A DNA stretch of 64,000 bases from Phycisphaera sp. (GCA_003712165.1 RHLH01000001.1:1302001-1366000), one strand, 5' to 3'; positions 16,635 through 25,467 are shown, counted from the stretch's first letter. Numbers and translations are program-made. The notes: a model not told the origin generated them from the sequence alone.

Positions 16635-18977
16635 ATGAAGTGTGTCCTGAAGTGGCTCATTGCTTGCGTACTCGCAGCCCTTCCCGGCAGCGCGTACGCC
16701 ACATGGTCGATTCTGCTCGCCGATCTCAAGACAGGCGAGATCGCGGTCGGCAGCGCGACGTGCCTTACGAACTTCGATCTGAGGGCTGGGACTCCGGTTC
16801 TGATCCCTGGAGTCGGAGCCGCGACAGCACAGTCGTTCGTGGACACGACCGGTCAGAACCGCACACTCATCCGGGACCTGCTCGCCAGCGGGGCGACGGC
16901 AGACGACATCCTGCTGGCGCTCGATGCGTTCGATCCATCTCATCAGACTCGGCAGTACGGCATCCTGGATACGAGAGGAAGCGTGGCTACGTTCTCGGGC
17001 GCCGGTGCCGGCAGTTGGGCGGGGGGGATCACCGGTGTGCTTCCGGGTGCCGGGGTCACGGGCGGTGACATCGTGTACGCGATTCAGGGGAACGTGCTCA
17101 CAGGGCCATCGGTTGTGAATGAAGCGTTCGCAGCGATCCAGTCATCGACCGGTGATCTTCCCGAGATGCTGATGGTCGCTATGGAGGCAGCCCGTGCGCA
17201 GGGTGGTGACGGCCGGTGCTCGTGCGCGACCGGCAATCCTACTGGCTGCGGCGATCCGCCTCCTGCGTTTGAGAAGTCATCGCATATCGCGTACATGCTC
17301 GTTGCGCGTGCGGGTGACACCGAGGGCTGCGCTCCGACCTATCGGATCAACCGTGTGCCGTCGGATATGGAGGCGCTCACCGCCGGTGGCGCGGCGGAAT
17401 TTATCGCTGTTGCAAACTCGGGTTTCGATGTTCAACTCTGGCCCGTGATCCCGGACGTCGTGCCGGCAAGGCTTGGTGCTTTGCGGACGGTCAATCTTGA
17501 TATACCAGTGCACAGATTCGAGCTTGCTGACTTCACAGGCGACGGCTGGGACGATCTCGTCTCGATCGATGAGATGGGGATCGTCGTGGTCGTCAGGCCC
17601 TTTGATCCCGTGAATAGTCAGTTCCTGGCGTCGACGGCATCGCGCGCCATGATCGGTGGGGTTGATCTGGTCACGGGTGACTTCAATGGTGACGGTAATG
17701 TGGATGTTGCCGTGATCGAGGGAGATCAAGATCAACTCCTGGTCTATCACGGGAACGGTGACGGCACGCTCGCCGATGCTCGAGCAGTCTCGACGCAAAG
17801 CGGCCCGAGAGGTCTCGCGGCCGGAGATATGGACGAAGATGGTGACGATGAGATCATTGTCGCGGCGTTTGATTCTTCGATCGTCGATGTATTCGAGTTG
17901 AACGGAGTGGGTGACTACGAGGTTGCCGAGTCGGTTGATGTCGGTGCTTTCTCGTCAACGATGGTCGAGGTCATCCGCCCCAACCACGACGGAAGACCTG
18001 ACCTGATAGTCGCGGGTGATTCTAACTCCGCGAAACATGTGATCAGGAAAAACGGGCAACCTTCGGCTGTTGGCGACTACCCGACCCCCATAGCGCCGCG
18101 GGGGCTTGAGGTGGGCGATTTCAATCACGATGGACTCGAGGATGCGATCCTCTCGACTGGCGTAAACTCGGTTACACTCTCGGGCTTTAGCTTTGTACCT
18201 GATTTGTTGCTCTCTTCGACCGTGACAACTCAGGCATTCCCGACAGAAGTGGTTGCGACGGATCTATCGGGCGACGGGGATTCAGACATCGCCTACGCGG
18301 CGTCGAACTGGCAGGCGCTCAGGCTCATCGAGGCGGGTGATGCAGGCCTGGAAGAATCAACCGGCTGCGGGTCCGGTGACTACTACCTGAACCTCAACGT
18401 CGCGTTCGTCGATGCGGGTGATCCTGATCCAGTGCTGACACTCAGAGACGAATTCGATAGCTGGCGGGGTTCGCTCGTCGGCATCACCGATGCGCTTCAG
18501 AGCACGGCCGTGCTTGATCGGGAAGTGCTCGATCCATCGCCCGCGTGTCAGGGCAACCTGGTCATCACGCTTGCGGACTGGCAAGGCAACCCCGTGACCG
18601 GGATACCAGTAGAGCTCATTCAGGTGATGCACGCAGATGGCTCTGATCAGGTCTCACTGGTTGGACCGGTGGAGTCGATTGGGGCCAACCAGTATCGGGT
18701 CACTCTAACGGGGACCGGCTCGGATGGATCGGATCGGTTCAGCGTGGCCGTGACCGATCCCACTTCGGGGTTCCGGACTGTTTTGATGCCCGAGGTTGAG
18801 TTGATCGTGGACGACCTTGCCGACCTGGATGACGATGGCAACCGTGACGGGCAGGATTTCACACTCTGGATTCAGCTGTACAACGCGGGCGACAGCCGCG
18901 CAGACCAGAACCGCGACGGAATTCTCGATTTCCGAGATTTCACCGCATGGCTGGCGAATTATGGGCTGGAGTGTTAG
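16635..18977 (+). CDS. secreted DUF1028 / FG-GAP repeat protein with dockerin-like C-terminus
   Basis: A 780-residue secreted protein. After the signal peptide (MKCVLKWLIACVLAALPGSAYA) comes a DUF1028 domain to about residue 235 ('ATWSILLADLKTGEIAVGS', 'GAGAGSWAGGITG'), a family with an Ntn-hydrolase-like look. Residues about 290-590 carry FG-GAP/VCBS-type calcium repeats ('DFTGDGWDDLVSI', 'DFNGDGNVDVAVI', 'DMDEDGDDEIIVA', 'DFNHDGLEDAILS', 'DLSGDGDSDIAYA'). The end has two EF-hand-like loops ('DLDDDGNRDGQDF', 'DQNRDGILDFRDF') and the final 'WLANYGLEC', the planctomycete dockerin-like anchor. It is likely surface-attached. Its end overlaps the convergent DUF1622 gene by four bases. Confidence 0.85.
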   Translation: MKCVLKWLIACVLAALPGSAYATWSILLADLKTGEIAVGSATCLTNFDLRAGTPVLIPGVGAATAQSFVDTTGQNRTLIRDLLASGATADDILLALDAFDPSHQTRQYGILDTRGSVATFSGAGAGSWAGGITGVLPGAGVTGGDIVYAIQGNVLTGPSVVNEAFAAIQSSTGDLPEMLMVAMEAARAQGGDGRCSCATGNPTGCGDPPPAFEKSSHIAYMLVARAGDTEGCAPTYRINRVPSDMEALTAGGAAEFIAVANSGFDVQLWPVIPDVVPARLGALRTVNLDIPVHRFELADFTGDGWDDLVSIDEMGIVVVVRPFDPVNSQFLASTASRAMIGGVDLVTGDFNGDGNVDVAVIEGDQDQLLVYHGNGDGTLADARAVSTQSGPRGLAAGDMDEDGDDEIIVAAFDSSIVDVFELNGVGDYEVAESVDVGAFSSTMVEVIRPNHDGRPDLIVAGDSNSAKHVIRKNGQPSAVGDYPTPIAPRGLEVGDFNHDGLEDAILSTGVNSVTLSGFSFVPDLLLSSTVTTQAFPTEVVATDLSGDGDSDIAYAASNWQALRLIEAGDAGLEESTGCGSGDYYLNLNVAFVDAGDPDPVLTLRDEFDSWRGSLVGITDALQSTAVLDREVLDPSPACQGNLVITLADWQGNPVTGIPVELIQVMHADGSDQVSLVGPVESIGANQYRVTLTGTGSDGSDRFSVAVTDPTSGFRTVLMPEVELIVDDLADLDDDGNRDGQDFTLWIQLYNAGDSRADQNRDGILDFRDFTAWLANYGLEC

Positions 18978-19333
18978 CTGCTGACGTCTGGGTCGCGGCC
19001 CAAATGCGAGAGTTCTTTGCCTAGCGCATAACCGGTTGCGATACGGACTGCAGAGACTCCTGCCAGGATTGCTAAGCGCTCTAAGGACGGGTTGATCATC
19101 GTTTCGATGATGTCGGCTGCTATGAGTAGTTCGATCCCGAAGAGCAGATAAAACCCGACCTGCTGGCGGATCAGGATTCGATCAGATGCACAAGAGCGGC
19201 CTGAGAGTCGCTTTATCTCGGCGCGGACAAAGATGACGACGCCAAATAACACGCCCCATGTCAGAACAAGGGCTGTGGTAACTGATATGCCCAGCACCAG
19301 GTACTCGAGGATGTGTTTGACTGTTTCCGGCAC
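18974..19333 (-). CDS. DUF1622 membrane protein
   Basis: A small membrane protein with three helices, typical of DUF1622: 'ILEYLVLGISVTTALVLTWG', 'GFYLLFGIELLIAADIIETM' and 'LAILAGVSAVRIATGYAL'. I prefer GTG 19333, which is preceded by AGGTGG and gives 119 residues, the usual family length. An ATG at 19411 would add 26 residues and overlap the upstream flavodoxin-like gene by 47 bases. The function of the family is unknown. Confidence 0.82.
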   Translation of the reverse strand: MPETVKHILEYLVLGISVTTALVLTWGVLFGVVIFVRAEIKRLSGRSCASDRILIRQQVGFYLLFGIELLIAADIIETMINPSLERLAILAGVSAVRIATGYALGKELSHLGRDPDVSS

Positions 19334-19364
19334 AAGGCCACCTCGTATGTAATCAAGAACTCGT

Positions 19365-20123
19365 TCAGCGCTTGTGCTCGGGGCTTGCAAAGTCTGTCCG
19401 ACATCCTGCATCCCATGCGTCGGGCTGGTTGCCGTGAGCCGGGATGCCGCCTTGGTCCTTGAGCATCCTTGCCAGATGCATGCAGTTCCATGCGAGGAAT
19501 GTTGTGTTCCGGTTCGTGAAGTCGTTCTCGGGACCGCCCGAGCCCGGGTCGGCGTACGAGGGGCCTGGGCCCGCTTCGCCCATCCAGCCAGCGTCGGCTT
19601 GCGGCGGGATGGTGTAACCGATATGGCTGAGTGAGAACAGGATGTTCATCGCGCAGTGCTTCACACCGTCTTCGTTCCCGGTGATGAGTGTCGCACCGAC
19701 CTTGCCGTAGTCTCGGTACTGGCCTTTCGAATTAAATGAATGCGTGTAGCCGTACATGCGTTCAAGGACTCTGTTGCACACACTCGATTTCTCGCCGAGC
19801 CAGACAGAAGTACAGAGGACGAGGATGTCACACGCATCGACCTCGGCTTGCAGCTTGGGCCAGTCGTCGCGGTCCCATTCGGGTGTTTCGGACATGTCAT
19901 GTCCAAGCCCAGCGGGGAGTTCGTAGTCCACCGGGCGGATCACCTTGGTTGTCACACCGTTGGCTTCGAAGACGCGCTGGGCAACACCGATGAGTTTTTC
20001 AGTGTGAGAGAGCACGGGCGTCCGATTGAGTGTGCAGTTCAGGAACAACACGTTCAGGTCGCCGTAGGTAGCTGGTGGGGCGGAGCACTGGTCTTTAGTG
20101 ATTTTGCTGAGTTGTTCAGTCAC
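19365..20123 (-). CDS. flavodoxin-like NAD(P)H-dependent oxidoreductase
   Basis: A 252-residue protein of the FMN-binding flavodoxin-like fold. It opens with 'LNVLFLNCTLNRTPVLSHT' (phosphate loop), has 'ACDILVLCTSVWLGEKSSVC' at the second flavin contact and 'GKVGATLITGNEDGVKHC' in the core. It probably reduces quinones or other small molecules with NAD(P)H. I choose GTG 20123, with an 'aaagg' site just upstream; the frame runs 43 codons further but those residues do not look like the family. An 8-7-8 inverted repeat lies 41-63 bases before the start. Confidence 0.8.
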   Translation of the reverse strand: MTEQLSKITKDQCSAPPATYGDLNVLFLNCTLNRTPVLSHTEKLIGVAQRVFEANGVTTKVIRPVDYELPAGLGHDMSETPEWDRDDWPKLQAEVDACDILVLCTSVWLGEKSSVCNRVLERMYGYTHSFNSKGQYRDYGKVGATLITGNEDGVKHCAMNILFSLSHIGYTIPPQADAGWMGEAGPGPSYADPGSGGPENDFTNRNTTFLAWNCMHLARMLKDQGGIPAHGNQPDAWDAGCRTDFASPEHKR

Positions 20124-20163
20124 AGTGAGCCTTTCGTCATGCGGGGACTCTGACAGGACAAGG

Positions 20164-20186
20164 GAGTTTGCACCCGTGGCAAACTC
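20164..20186. promoter_or_regulatory. operator-like inverted repeat upstream of the flavodoxin-like gene
   Basis: GAGTTTGC (20164-20171) and GCAAACTC (20179-20186) are perfect 8-base arms around ACCCGTG. The position fits repressor control of the oxidoreductase gene at 20123. The binding protein is unknown. Confidence 0.4.
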
Positions 20187-20300
20187 GGCCTCTAGTGCGA
20201 ATGCTCCCAGCTCAAAAATAATATTGCAAGGACGCCCGGGGCCAATGCACACCGAGGACTAGGTGAGACAGATGAAAGATTGGCAGTGGAGCCGATGAGG

Positions 20301-20326
20301 ATAGAAAGACGCCCTTCTGGGGCGGC
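20301..20326 (-). terminator. intrinsic terminator of tRNA-Arg
   Basis: On the minus strand CGCCC-cagaa-GGGCG is followed by TCTTTCT. It starts 14 bases after the tRNA 3' end. Confidence 0.55.
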
Positions 20327-20339
20327 AGTCGTAGTAAAG

Positions 20340-20413
20340 CACGGGCGAGAGGAGTCGAACCCCTAACCTCCTGATCCGTAGTCAGGTGCTCTATCCAATT
20401 GAGCTACGCCCGC
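20340..20413 (-). tRNA. tRNA-Arg (anticodon ACG)
   Basis: The minus strand folds as a complete cloverleaf. The acceptor GCGGGCG pairs with CGCCCGU (G1-U72 at the end), the D-arm is GCUC...GAGC, the anticodon arm CUGAC-UACGGAU reads ACG, and the T-arm is AGGGG-UUCGACU-CCUCU. The discriminator is G and CCA is not encoded. The A34 would be edited to inosine to read CGU, CGC and CGA. Confidence 0.93.
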
Positions 20414-20425
20414 GTGGCGAGTGCG

Positions 20426-20455
20426 ACAATAGGAAAGAATCTGGCCTCTAGGCAA
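20426..20455 (-). promoter_or_regulatory. promoter of tRNA-Arg
   Basis: On the minus strand TTGCCT (20455-20450) and TATTGT (20431-20426) are 18 bases apart. The -10 box ends 12 bases before the tRNA 5' end. Confidence 0.45.
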
Positions 20456-20591
20456 GTCCTGAAGCCCCAGGAGTTGATCTTTCCAGGGTTGGGTGCAAGA
20501 CTTGTGCCCGGTGGACAGGGTCTGCCAGGGGCTCGGGCGAGGCGTCCGGGCGTGGAATTGACAGGCTTTATGCCTGAAGGAACACGGCTCA

Positions 20592-20861
20592 ATGGCTCAT
20601 TCTGTCTCGGCAAAGAAGAGAATCCGTCAGAACCAGACGCACCGCGCCCGCAACCGTTGGCGCCTCCGCACCATGCGTGCAGCGATCAAAGAGTTCCAGA
20701 CGAAGCTCTCGGCCGGTGACAACAACGGTGCCCAGGATGCATTGAAGACCGCCTGTGCAGTGATCGACAAGACCGCACAGAAGGGTGTGATCCACAAGGG
20801 CCAGGCCGCTCGCCGTAAGAGCCGCCTCAACGCGCAGCTGAAGGCCAAGGCCGCTTCGTAA
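20592..20861 (+). CDS. rpsT: 30S ribosomal protein S20
   Basis: An 89-residue, strongly basic protein with the S20 pattern 'AHSVSAKKRIRQNQTHRARN', 'LRTMRAAIKEF' and 'KGVIHKGQAARRKSRLN'. S20 binds 16S rRNA at the body of the small subunit. The ribosome site 'gaagga' lies ten bases upstream, right after a small CAGGC-tttat-GCCTG hairpin at 20562-20576. It is divergent from tRNA-Arg and 20 bases before the CPBP protease gene. Confidence 0.96.
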   Translation: MAHSVSAKKRIRQNQTHRARNRWRLRTMRAAIKEFQTKLSAGDNNGAQDALKTACAVIDKTAQKGVIHKGQAARRKSRLNAQLKAKAAS

Positions 20862-20881
20862 TCAGCTGCTGAAGGGCTTTG

Positions 20882-21649
20882 ATGAGCGCCGCAGACGAGA
20901 CCGATCTCGCCGCCGTCGAAGAAACCGAACTCGAAAGCTACTGGCAGGAATCGACCAGGCCTCTCCAGGTTCTGGTCTTTCTTTTGCCATTGGTTTTGTT
21001 CTACGAGTTTGGTTCGGTCTTTTGGCAGCAGGAACTGGCGACAATCGGACTCGCGGCAAGGCGATTGCTCGAGACGCTGTTTGAGATATTCGGTGTGTTC
21101 GGCATGCACCTGCCCGCGCTGACGTTGGTCGCGGTATTGGTGTCATGGCATCTGCTTGAGCGCAGGCCTTGGCGCATCAGGCCGAGTGGTTTGATTGTGA
21201 TGGCAGCAGAGTCTTGCATCTGGGCAGCGCCGATCCTGGTGCTCGCGGCGATGACCGGGTTGCTCGGAGGAGGAGTCGGGGACACGTTCGCGGAATTGCC
21301 CGCCGGCGCGAGGGCGACGACCGCGATCGGCGCTGGAGTGTACGAGGAACTCGTGTTCAGGTTTGTTCTTATCGCGATGGCTCACGGACTGCTTGTTGAT
21401 ATCTGCGGTGTCCGTGAGCAGCTTGGGAACGTCCTGGCGGTCGGATTCTCGGCGCTCGTCTTTGCCGCGTATCACCGATCCGGGGTGGACGGGCAGCTCC
21501 ATGTCGCGGCTGTGATCTTCTTCTTCGCCTCGGGCGTATACCTGGGGACGCTGTTTCTCGGACGTGGGCTGGGTATCGCGGCCGGGGCTCACGCGATCTA
21601 TGATCTTCTTGTCCTGGTTGCCTTCCCGGCGATCTCCAGCGGAGGCTGA
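20882..21649 (+). CDS. CPBP-family intramembrane metalloprotease
   Basis: A 255-residue multi-pass membrane protein with the three CPBP (Abi/CAAX protease) motifs: 'YEELVFRFVLI' (EExxxR), 'FAAYHRS' (FxxxH) and 'AGAHAIYDLLV' (HxxxD in place of the usual HxxxN/B). Members cut prenylated or other membrane proteins or act in bacteriocin immunity. ATG 20882 is preferred over TTG 20879. It is 20 bases downstream of rpsT and likely shares its transcript. Confidence 0.9.
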   Translation: MSAADETDLAAVEETELESYWQESTRPLQVLVFLLPLVLFYEFGSVFWQQELATIGLAARRLLETLFEIFGVFGMHLPALTLVAVLVSWHLLERRPWRIRPSGLIVMAAESCIWAAPILVLAAMTGLLGGGVGDTFAELPAGARATTAIGAGVYEELVFRFVLIAMAHGLLVDICGVREQLGNVLAVGFSALVFAAYHRSGVDGQLHVAAVIFFFASGVYLGTLFLGRGLGIAAGAHAIYDLLVLVAFPAISSGG

Positions 21650-21716
21650 TCTGCTTCAGTTGGTCGGGGCAACGGGCCGATTTCTGGATGAGGCCCTCAG
21701 ATTCGGAGGCTCTGCG

Positions 21717-22019
21717 ATGCCAAACGAATTCGCCGTCGATGTGCTCTACAGCACCGGGTGGCTGCCGCTGGACACGAGTGGCTGCAGCAAGGATGTCACA
21801 GGCCGGTGGTACCCATCCCGCGACCGCTGTGAGCGAGAGTGTCGAGACCTTGGCGCACAGATGAACGCGACCGAGCCTCAGGGATTTGGTTGCGTGACCG
21901 TTGACTGGGAGACCGACGCCGACTCTGGTCGCTGCATTGCGGGTGACATCGATGAGGCGATGATCCACGCGCTAGCGCAGGTCCGCAGATCGTGTATGAC
22001 CGCTCTTGCACAGGCTTGA
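21717..22019 (+). CDS. hypothetical protein with six cysteines (100 aa)
   Basis: ATG 21717 has a strong GGAGG site at 21706-21710. The frame is open further upstream, but only over the end of the CPBP gene. The product is soluble, has Cys in 'TSGCSK', 'DRCEREC', 'GFGCVT', 'GRCIAG' and 'RRSCMT', and has no signal peptide. The spacing does not match a zinc ribbon I know. Function unknown. Confidence 0.6.
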   Translation: MPNEFAVDVLYSTGWLPLDTSGCSKDVTGRWYPSRDRCERECRDLGAQMNATEPQGFGCVTVDWETDADSGRCIAGDIDEAMIHALAQVRRSCMTALAQA

Positions 22020-22055
22020 ACGTCTTTCGGTGAGGGCTATCATCCCTCCAGCGAT

Positions 22056-22130
22056 GGCCCCATCGTCTAGCCTGGTCCAGGACGTCAGGTTCTCATCCTG
22101 AAAACCGGGGTTCGAATCCCCGTGGGGTCA
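22056..22130 (+). tRNA. tRNA-Glu (anticodon CUC)
   Basis: The acceptor GGCCCCA pairs with UGGGGUC, and the discriminator is A at 22130. The anticodon arm UCAGG-UUCUCAU-CCUGA reads CUC (codon GAG), and the T-arm CGGGG-UUCGAAU-CCCCG is perfect. CCA is not encoded. Confidence 0.94.
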
Positions 22131-22138
22131 CTTTTCAA

Positions 22139-22172
22139 ACGCCCGGGCCGTACGCTCGGGTGTCTTTGTTTT
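22139..22172 (+). terminator. intrinsic terminator after tRNA-Glu
   Basis: CGCCCGGGC and GCTCGGGTG form a 9-bp stem with two G-T pairs, followed by TCTTTGTTTT. It also lies between the tRNA and the convergent hflX end. Confidence 0.65.
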
Positions 22173-22185
22173 CAAATGACCCGCA

Positions 22186-23625
22186 TCAACTCGTTTGGGC
22201 ATCGCGCCAAGCTGACCGAGGCGGTGCGGGGTCCTGTCCCTCGCTGACACGGATGTCTGACCCACGAGACCTCAACTCGGCGAGCAGCCTCTGGCCGACG
22301 CGTGTACGCACGATCACGCGGTCGTCCTCGTAATCGCGATCAAGAATCTCGGCCTTGGTTTCCAGCGTATGCAGCGCCTTGGCATCGCGCATCGGGAGTG
22401 AGAGCGTGAGCTCCTGGATATCGCCGAGCGAGGCTTCGCGTACGAGCTGGATGAGTTCCGCCTGGCCTCGGCTCGGGTTGTCGTCGGTGCCGGGCAGCGC
22501 GCTGATGGGCAGGGAGTTGGGCACGCGCTGCTGCCAGATGAGCAATTCTGAGTTGTTCTTGAGCCGATCAACCTTGTTGAGCAGGACGAGGCGTTTCGGT
22601 GGCTGCCAGTGCTCGACCGCTCGGTCGTTGCCGGCTTTCTTCGCGGCTCTCTCAGATGCCTTTGAGACCTCATCGAAGAGTTCCTGAAGTGTGCGGTCGA
22701 CTTCCTTGTAATGAAGCTCAGCAGCCGGGTCGGAGACATCGAGCACGATCAGGAGCAGATCCGCGTGCGTGGCTTCTTCGAGCGTGGCTTTGAAGCTCGC
22801 AACGAGGTTGTGGGGCAGGTCGCGCACGAAGCCGACGGTATCAGAGAGCATCACATCAACACCCCCGCCCAGGTCCCATTTACGGGTGCGGGTCATGAGC
22901 GTCGCGAAGAGTCGGTCGTCCGCGTAGGCGCCTCCTTCGGTGAGTGAGTTGAACAGTGTGCTCTTGCCGGCGTTGGTGTAGCCAACGAGCCCGACTGTGA
23001 AGTTGTCGATGTTTCGTTTCTCGACCGAGCGTTCCTTGCGTGCCTGGATCTTGTCGAGCTCCTGCTTGAGGTGGCTCTTTCGGCGCTGGACGAGACGGCG
23101 GTCGATCTCGAGCTGCTGCTCACCGGGGCCTCGCGTGCCGACACCGCCGCTCGCGGAGCCGCCGGCGATCCGTTCGAGGTGGGCCCACATTGAACGCAGT
23201 CTCGGGTAGGTGTACTCGAGCTGCGCGATCTCGACCTGGAGCTTGGCTTCGTGTGTCGTGGCTCGGCTGGCAAAGATATCGAGGATCACTTCAGATCGGT
23301 CGAGGATTTTCCGTTCGACGGTCTTCTCGATGTTGGCGATCTGCTTCGGACTGAGTTCGTGATCAAAGATGACCGTCTGAGCGCCGACTTCGTCGCACAG
23401 TGCTTTCAGTTCGTCCAGTTTGCCGGTGCCCATGTAGGTGCCCGCGATGGGACGCTGGAGCATCTGATCGAGCGTGCCCACAACCACCGCGCCGGCCTGC
23501 TCGGCGAGGGCCTTGAGTTCTCCGAACGGGTCATCGGGGTTGTACCTGGAATCGGGAAGCCTGACGGCTGCCAGCACGGCTCGTTCGGACTGGATTTTGA
23601 CTTCGTCGCGTTTGGAGGTGTTCAT
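22186..23625 (-). CDS. hflX: ribosome-associated GTPase HflX
   Basis: A 479-residue GTPase. The N-terminal HflX domain has 'GTYMGTGKLDELKALCDE' and 'VIFDHELSPKQIANIE'; a coiled-coil subdomain holds 'GVGTRGPGEQQLEIDRRL'; the G domain has G1 'GYTNAGKSTLFNSL', G3 'DTVGFVRDLPHNLV' and G4 'LLNKVDRL'. A C-terminal domain of about 110 residues follows. HflX splits stalled ribosomes after stress. I use ATG 23625 (MNTSKRDEVKIQ); the longer open frame runs back over the divergent tsaD and is not family-like. Confidence 0.95.
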   Translation of the reverse strand: MNTSKRDEVKIQSERAVLAAVRLPDSRYNPDDPFGELKALAEQAGAVVVGTLDQMLQRPIAGTYMGTGKLDELKALCDEVGAQTVIFDHELSPKQIANIEKTVERKILDRSEVILDIFASRATTHEAKLQVEIAQLEYTYPRLRSMWAHLERIAGGSASGGVGTRGPGEQQLEIDRRLVQRRKSHLKQELDKIQARKERSVEKRNIDNFTVGLVGYTNAGKSTLFNSLTEGGAYADDRLFATLMTRTRKWDLGGGVDVMLSDTVGFVRDLPHNLVASFKATLEEATHADLLLIVLDVSDPAAELHYKEVDRTLQELFDEVSKASERAAKKAGNDRAVEHWQPPKRLVLLNKVDRLKNNSELLIWQQRVPNSLPISALPGTDDNPSRGQAELIQLVREASLGDIQELTLSLPMRDAKALHTLETKAEILDRDYEDDRVIVRTRVGQRLLAELRSRGSDIRVSEGQDPAPPRSAWRDAQTS

Positions 23626-23682
23626 AAGGCTGTGTGCAATTCTAGCAGACGGCCCCGATGGATCGACGCGTAAGATGACAGA

Positions 23683-24732
23683 ATGCTGATTCTCGGGATC
23701 GAAAGCTCGTGCGATGAGACCGCTGCCAGTGTCGTCGAGGACGGCAGGCTTGTACGCTCGAGCGTCGTTTCGAGCCAGTACGAGATCCATGAGGCGTTCG
23801 GCGGTGTCGTCCCTGAACTGGCCAGCCGGGCGCACGCGGAGCGCATCACGGGTGTCGTTCGGCAGGCCCTCAGAGATGCGGATTGCCAACTCTCTGATTT
23901 GGACGCGATCGCGGTCGGCCATCGACCGGGGCTCATCGGTGCGCTGCTCGTCGGGGTCTCGGCTGCGAAGTCGCTTTCGTGGTCGCTCGGTGTGCCTCTG
24001 GTTGGGGTAGACCACGTCCGTGCGCATCTCTGGGCCGGGCTGCTCAATAGCGATCTGGAGATTGACGACGTCTTCCCGGCTCTCGGGCTCGTCATAAGCG
24101 GTGGGCACTCAACCATTTTCGAAAGCACCTCACCAACTGAGATCAACAAGCTCGGCGGGACAATCGATGACGCGGTCGGTGAGGCGTACGACAAAGCGGC
24201 GGCGATCCTTGGGCTCGGTCACCCCGGAGGGCCTGTCGTTGACAGGTTGGCTTCGGATGGTGCATCGGATGACAGAGCCGTGGATCTGCCTGTGAGCAGG
24301 CTTGGCCGGGAATCGCTCGACTTCTCGTTCTCAGGTCTCAAAACGGCGCTGTTGTACGAGGTCCGAGGGGTACCTGGTCCGGGCGGCGCTTTCCCAAAAG
24401 ACACATCTGAATTAACGGACGAGCGTAAACGCGACCTCTGCGCGAGCTTTCAGCGCGCGGCGAGCAGAGCGATCGTGTTGAAGCTTGAGCGCGCTTTGGA
24501 TGCGATGGGTACCAAGCCAAAGTCGATCGTTGTCGGAGGCGGGGTGTCTGCGAACTCGCGCATCAGGCGTGATATCACGGAACTGGCGCAGAGCAAGAGT
24601 CTTCAGCTTGTGCTTCCCGAGATGCGTTTCTGTGTAGACAATGCCGCGATGATCGCCGGGCTCGGGTATCACACGTATCAGACGAGCGGCCCGAATGATC
24701 TCACGCTGCGCGCGGCACCGGGCATGTCATGA
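23683..24732 (+). CDS. tsaD: tRNA N6-adenosine threonylcarbamoyltransferase TsaD
   Basis: The 349-residue ASKHA-fold enzyme that, with TsaB and TsaE, adds threonylcarbamoyl to A37 of ANN-decoding tRNAs. It begins 'ILGIESSCDETAASVVED', has metal-site segments 'ELASRAHAERI' and 'GVDHVRAHLW', the 'GHRPGLIGALLVGVSAAKSL' loop, and ends with 'MRFCVDNAAMIAGLGYHTY'. It is divergent from hflX with a 57-base gap and overlaps the next gene as ATGA. Confidence 0.96.
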   Translation: MLILGIESSCDETAASVVEDGRLVRSSVVSSQYEIHEAFGGVVPELASRAHAERITGVVRQALRDADCQLSDLDAIAVGHRPGLIGALLVGVSAAKSLSWSLGVPLVGVDHVRAHLWAGLLNSDLEIDDVFPALGLVISGGHSTIFESTSPTEINKLGGTIDDAVGEAYDKAAAILGLGHPGGPVVDRLASDGASDDRAVDLPVSRLGRESLDFSFSGLKTALLYEVRGVPGPGGAFPKDTSELTDERKRDLCASFQRAASRAIVLKLERALDAMGTKPKSIVVGGGVSANSRIRRDITELAQSKSLQLVLPEMRFCVDNAAMIAGLGYHTYQTSGPNDLTLRAAPGMS

Positions 24733-25274
24733 GCGCGCATCCACTCATCGATCCGATCTATGTCCCCTCGCCCCACCCGGCATCACTTGATGACGACGCA
24801 ATCTTAAGTGAATGCGTGCTTGGGAGAGGCAGAACCTCGGGGCCGGGCGGTCAACACCGGAACCGTGTCCAGACCATGGTGATGCTGACACACAAACCCA
24901 CTGGTGTCGAGGCTCACGCGGGTGAGCGGCGGAGCCCTGAAGTCAACAAACGAGTCGCGCTCAGAAGGCTTAGAATTCAGCTGGCCATTCAATCGAGGGC
25001 GCCAGTCCTACTCGGCGACATCGGCTCGGGTCTTTGGAGATCGCGCGTCAGGGACGGAAAGATTGCGTGCAACGCTGACCACCGTGATTACGCGGCGATG
25101 CTCGCCGAGGCTCTTGATGTGATACATGATGCCGGGCTTGATCTGAAGCGTGCGTCTATCAGACTCACGTGTACTCGGAGCCAGCTCATCAAGCTGATCG
25201 CGAAGGAACCCAGCGCACTGGCGGCTCTGAATGAAGCACGCGAGTCGAGGGGGAAGCACCCGCTGCGAGGGTAG
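24729..25274 (+). CDS. RF-1-like peptide chain release factor domain protein
   Basis: A 181-residue protein with the catalytic GGQ loop of class I release factors ('GRTSGPGGQHRNRVQTMVML'). It has no codon-recognition domain, so it resembles stand-alone factors (ArfB/YaeJ or the planctomycete RF-1-like group). These hydrolyse peptidyl-tRNA on stalled or non-stop ribosomes. It lacks the short basic tail of ArfB, although the end is Arg/Lys-containing. Translation is coupled to tsaD by an ATGA overlap. Confidence 0.85.
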   Translation: MSAHPLIDPIYVPSPHPASLDDDAILSECVLGRGRTSGPGGQHRNRVQTMVMLTHKPTGVEAHAGERRSPEVNKRVALRRLRIQLAIQSRAPVLLGDIGSGLWRSRVRDGKIACNADHRDYAAMLAEALDVIHDAGLDLKRASIRLTCTRSQLIKLIAKEPSALAALNEARESRGKHPLRG

Positions 25275-25353
25275 GGCCATTAGCGGCTGCCCACTACTTT
25301 TAGGTATCTGGCGTATGCGATGACTCTTGTTCAATGAGGTGTCGTGCGGCGTC

Positions 25354-25375
25354 GTCGAAATTTTCGACCTTTTTG
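25354..25375 (+). terminator. probable intrinsic terminator
   Basis: GTCGAA-att-TTCGAC is followed by CTTTTTG. The stem is only 6 bp, so the call is moderate. An AT-rich stretch (25376-25412) downstream probably holds the promoter of the PAS gene. Confidence 0.45.
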
Positions 25376-25467
25376 TATTGAATATATATTACTCCTTAAT
25401 TCGCTATAACGGGCTTCCGAAAATTGAGTCAGTTCAGTGATGTGCAGAACACGGTGGAGCCACTGAT

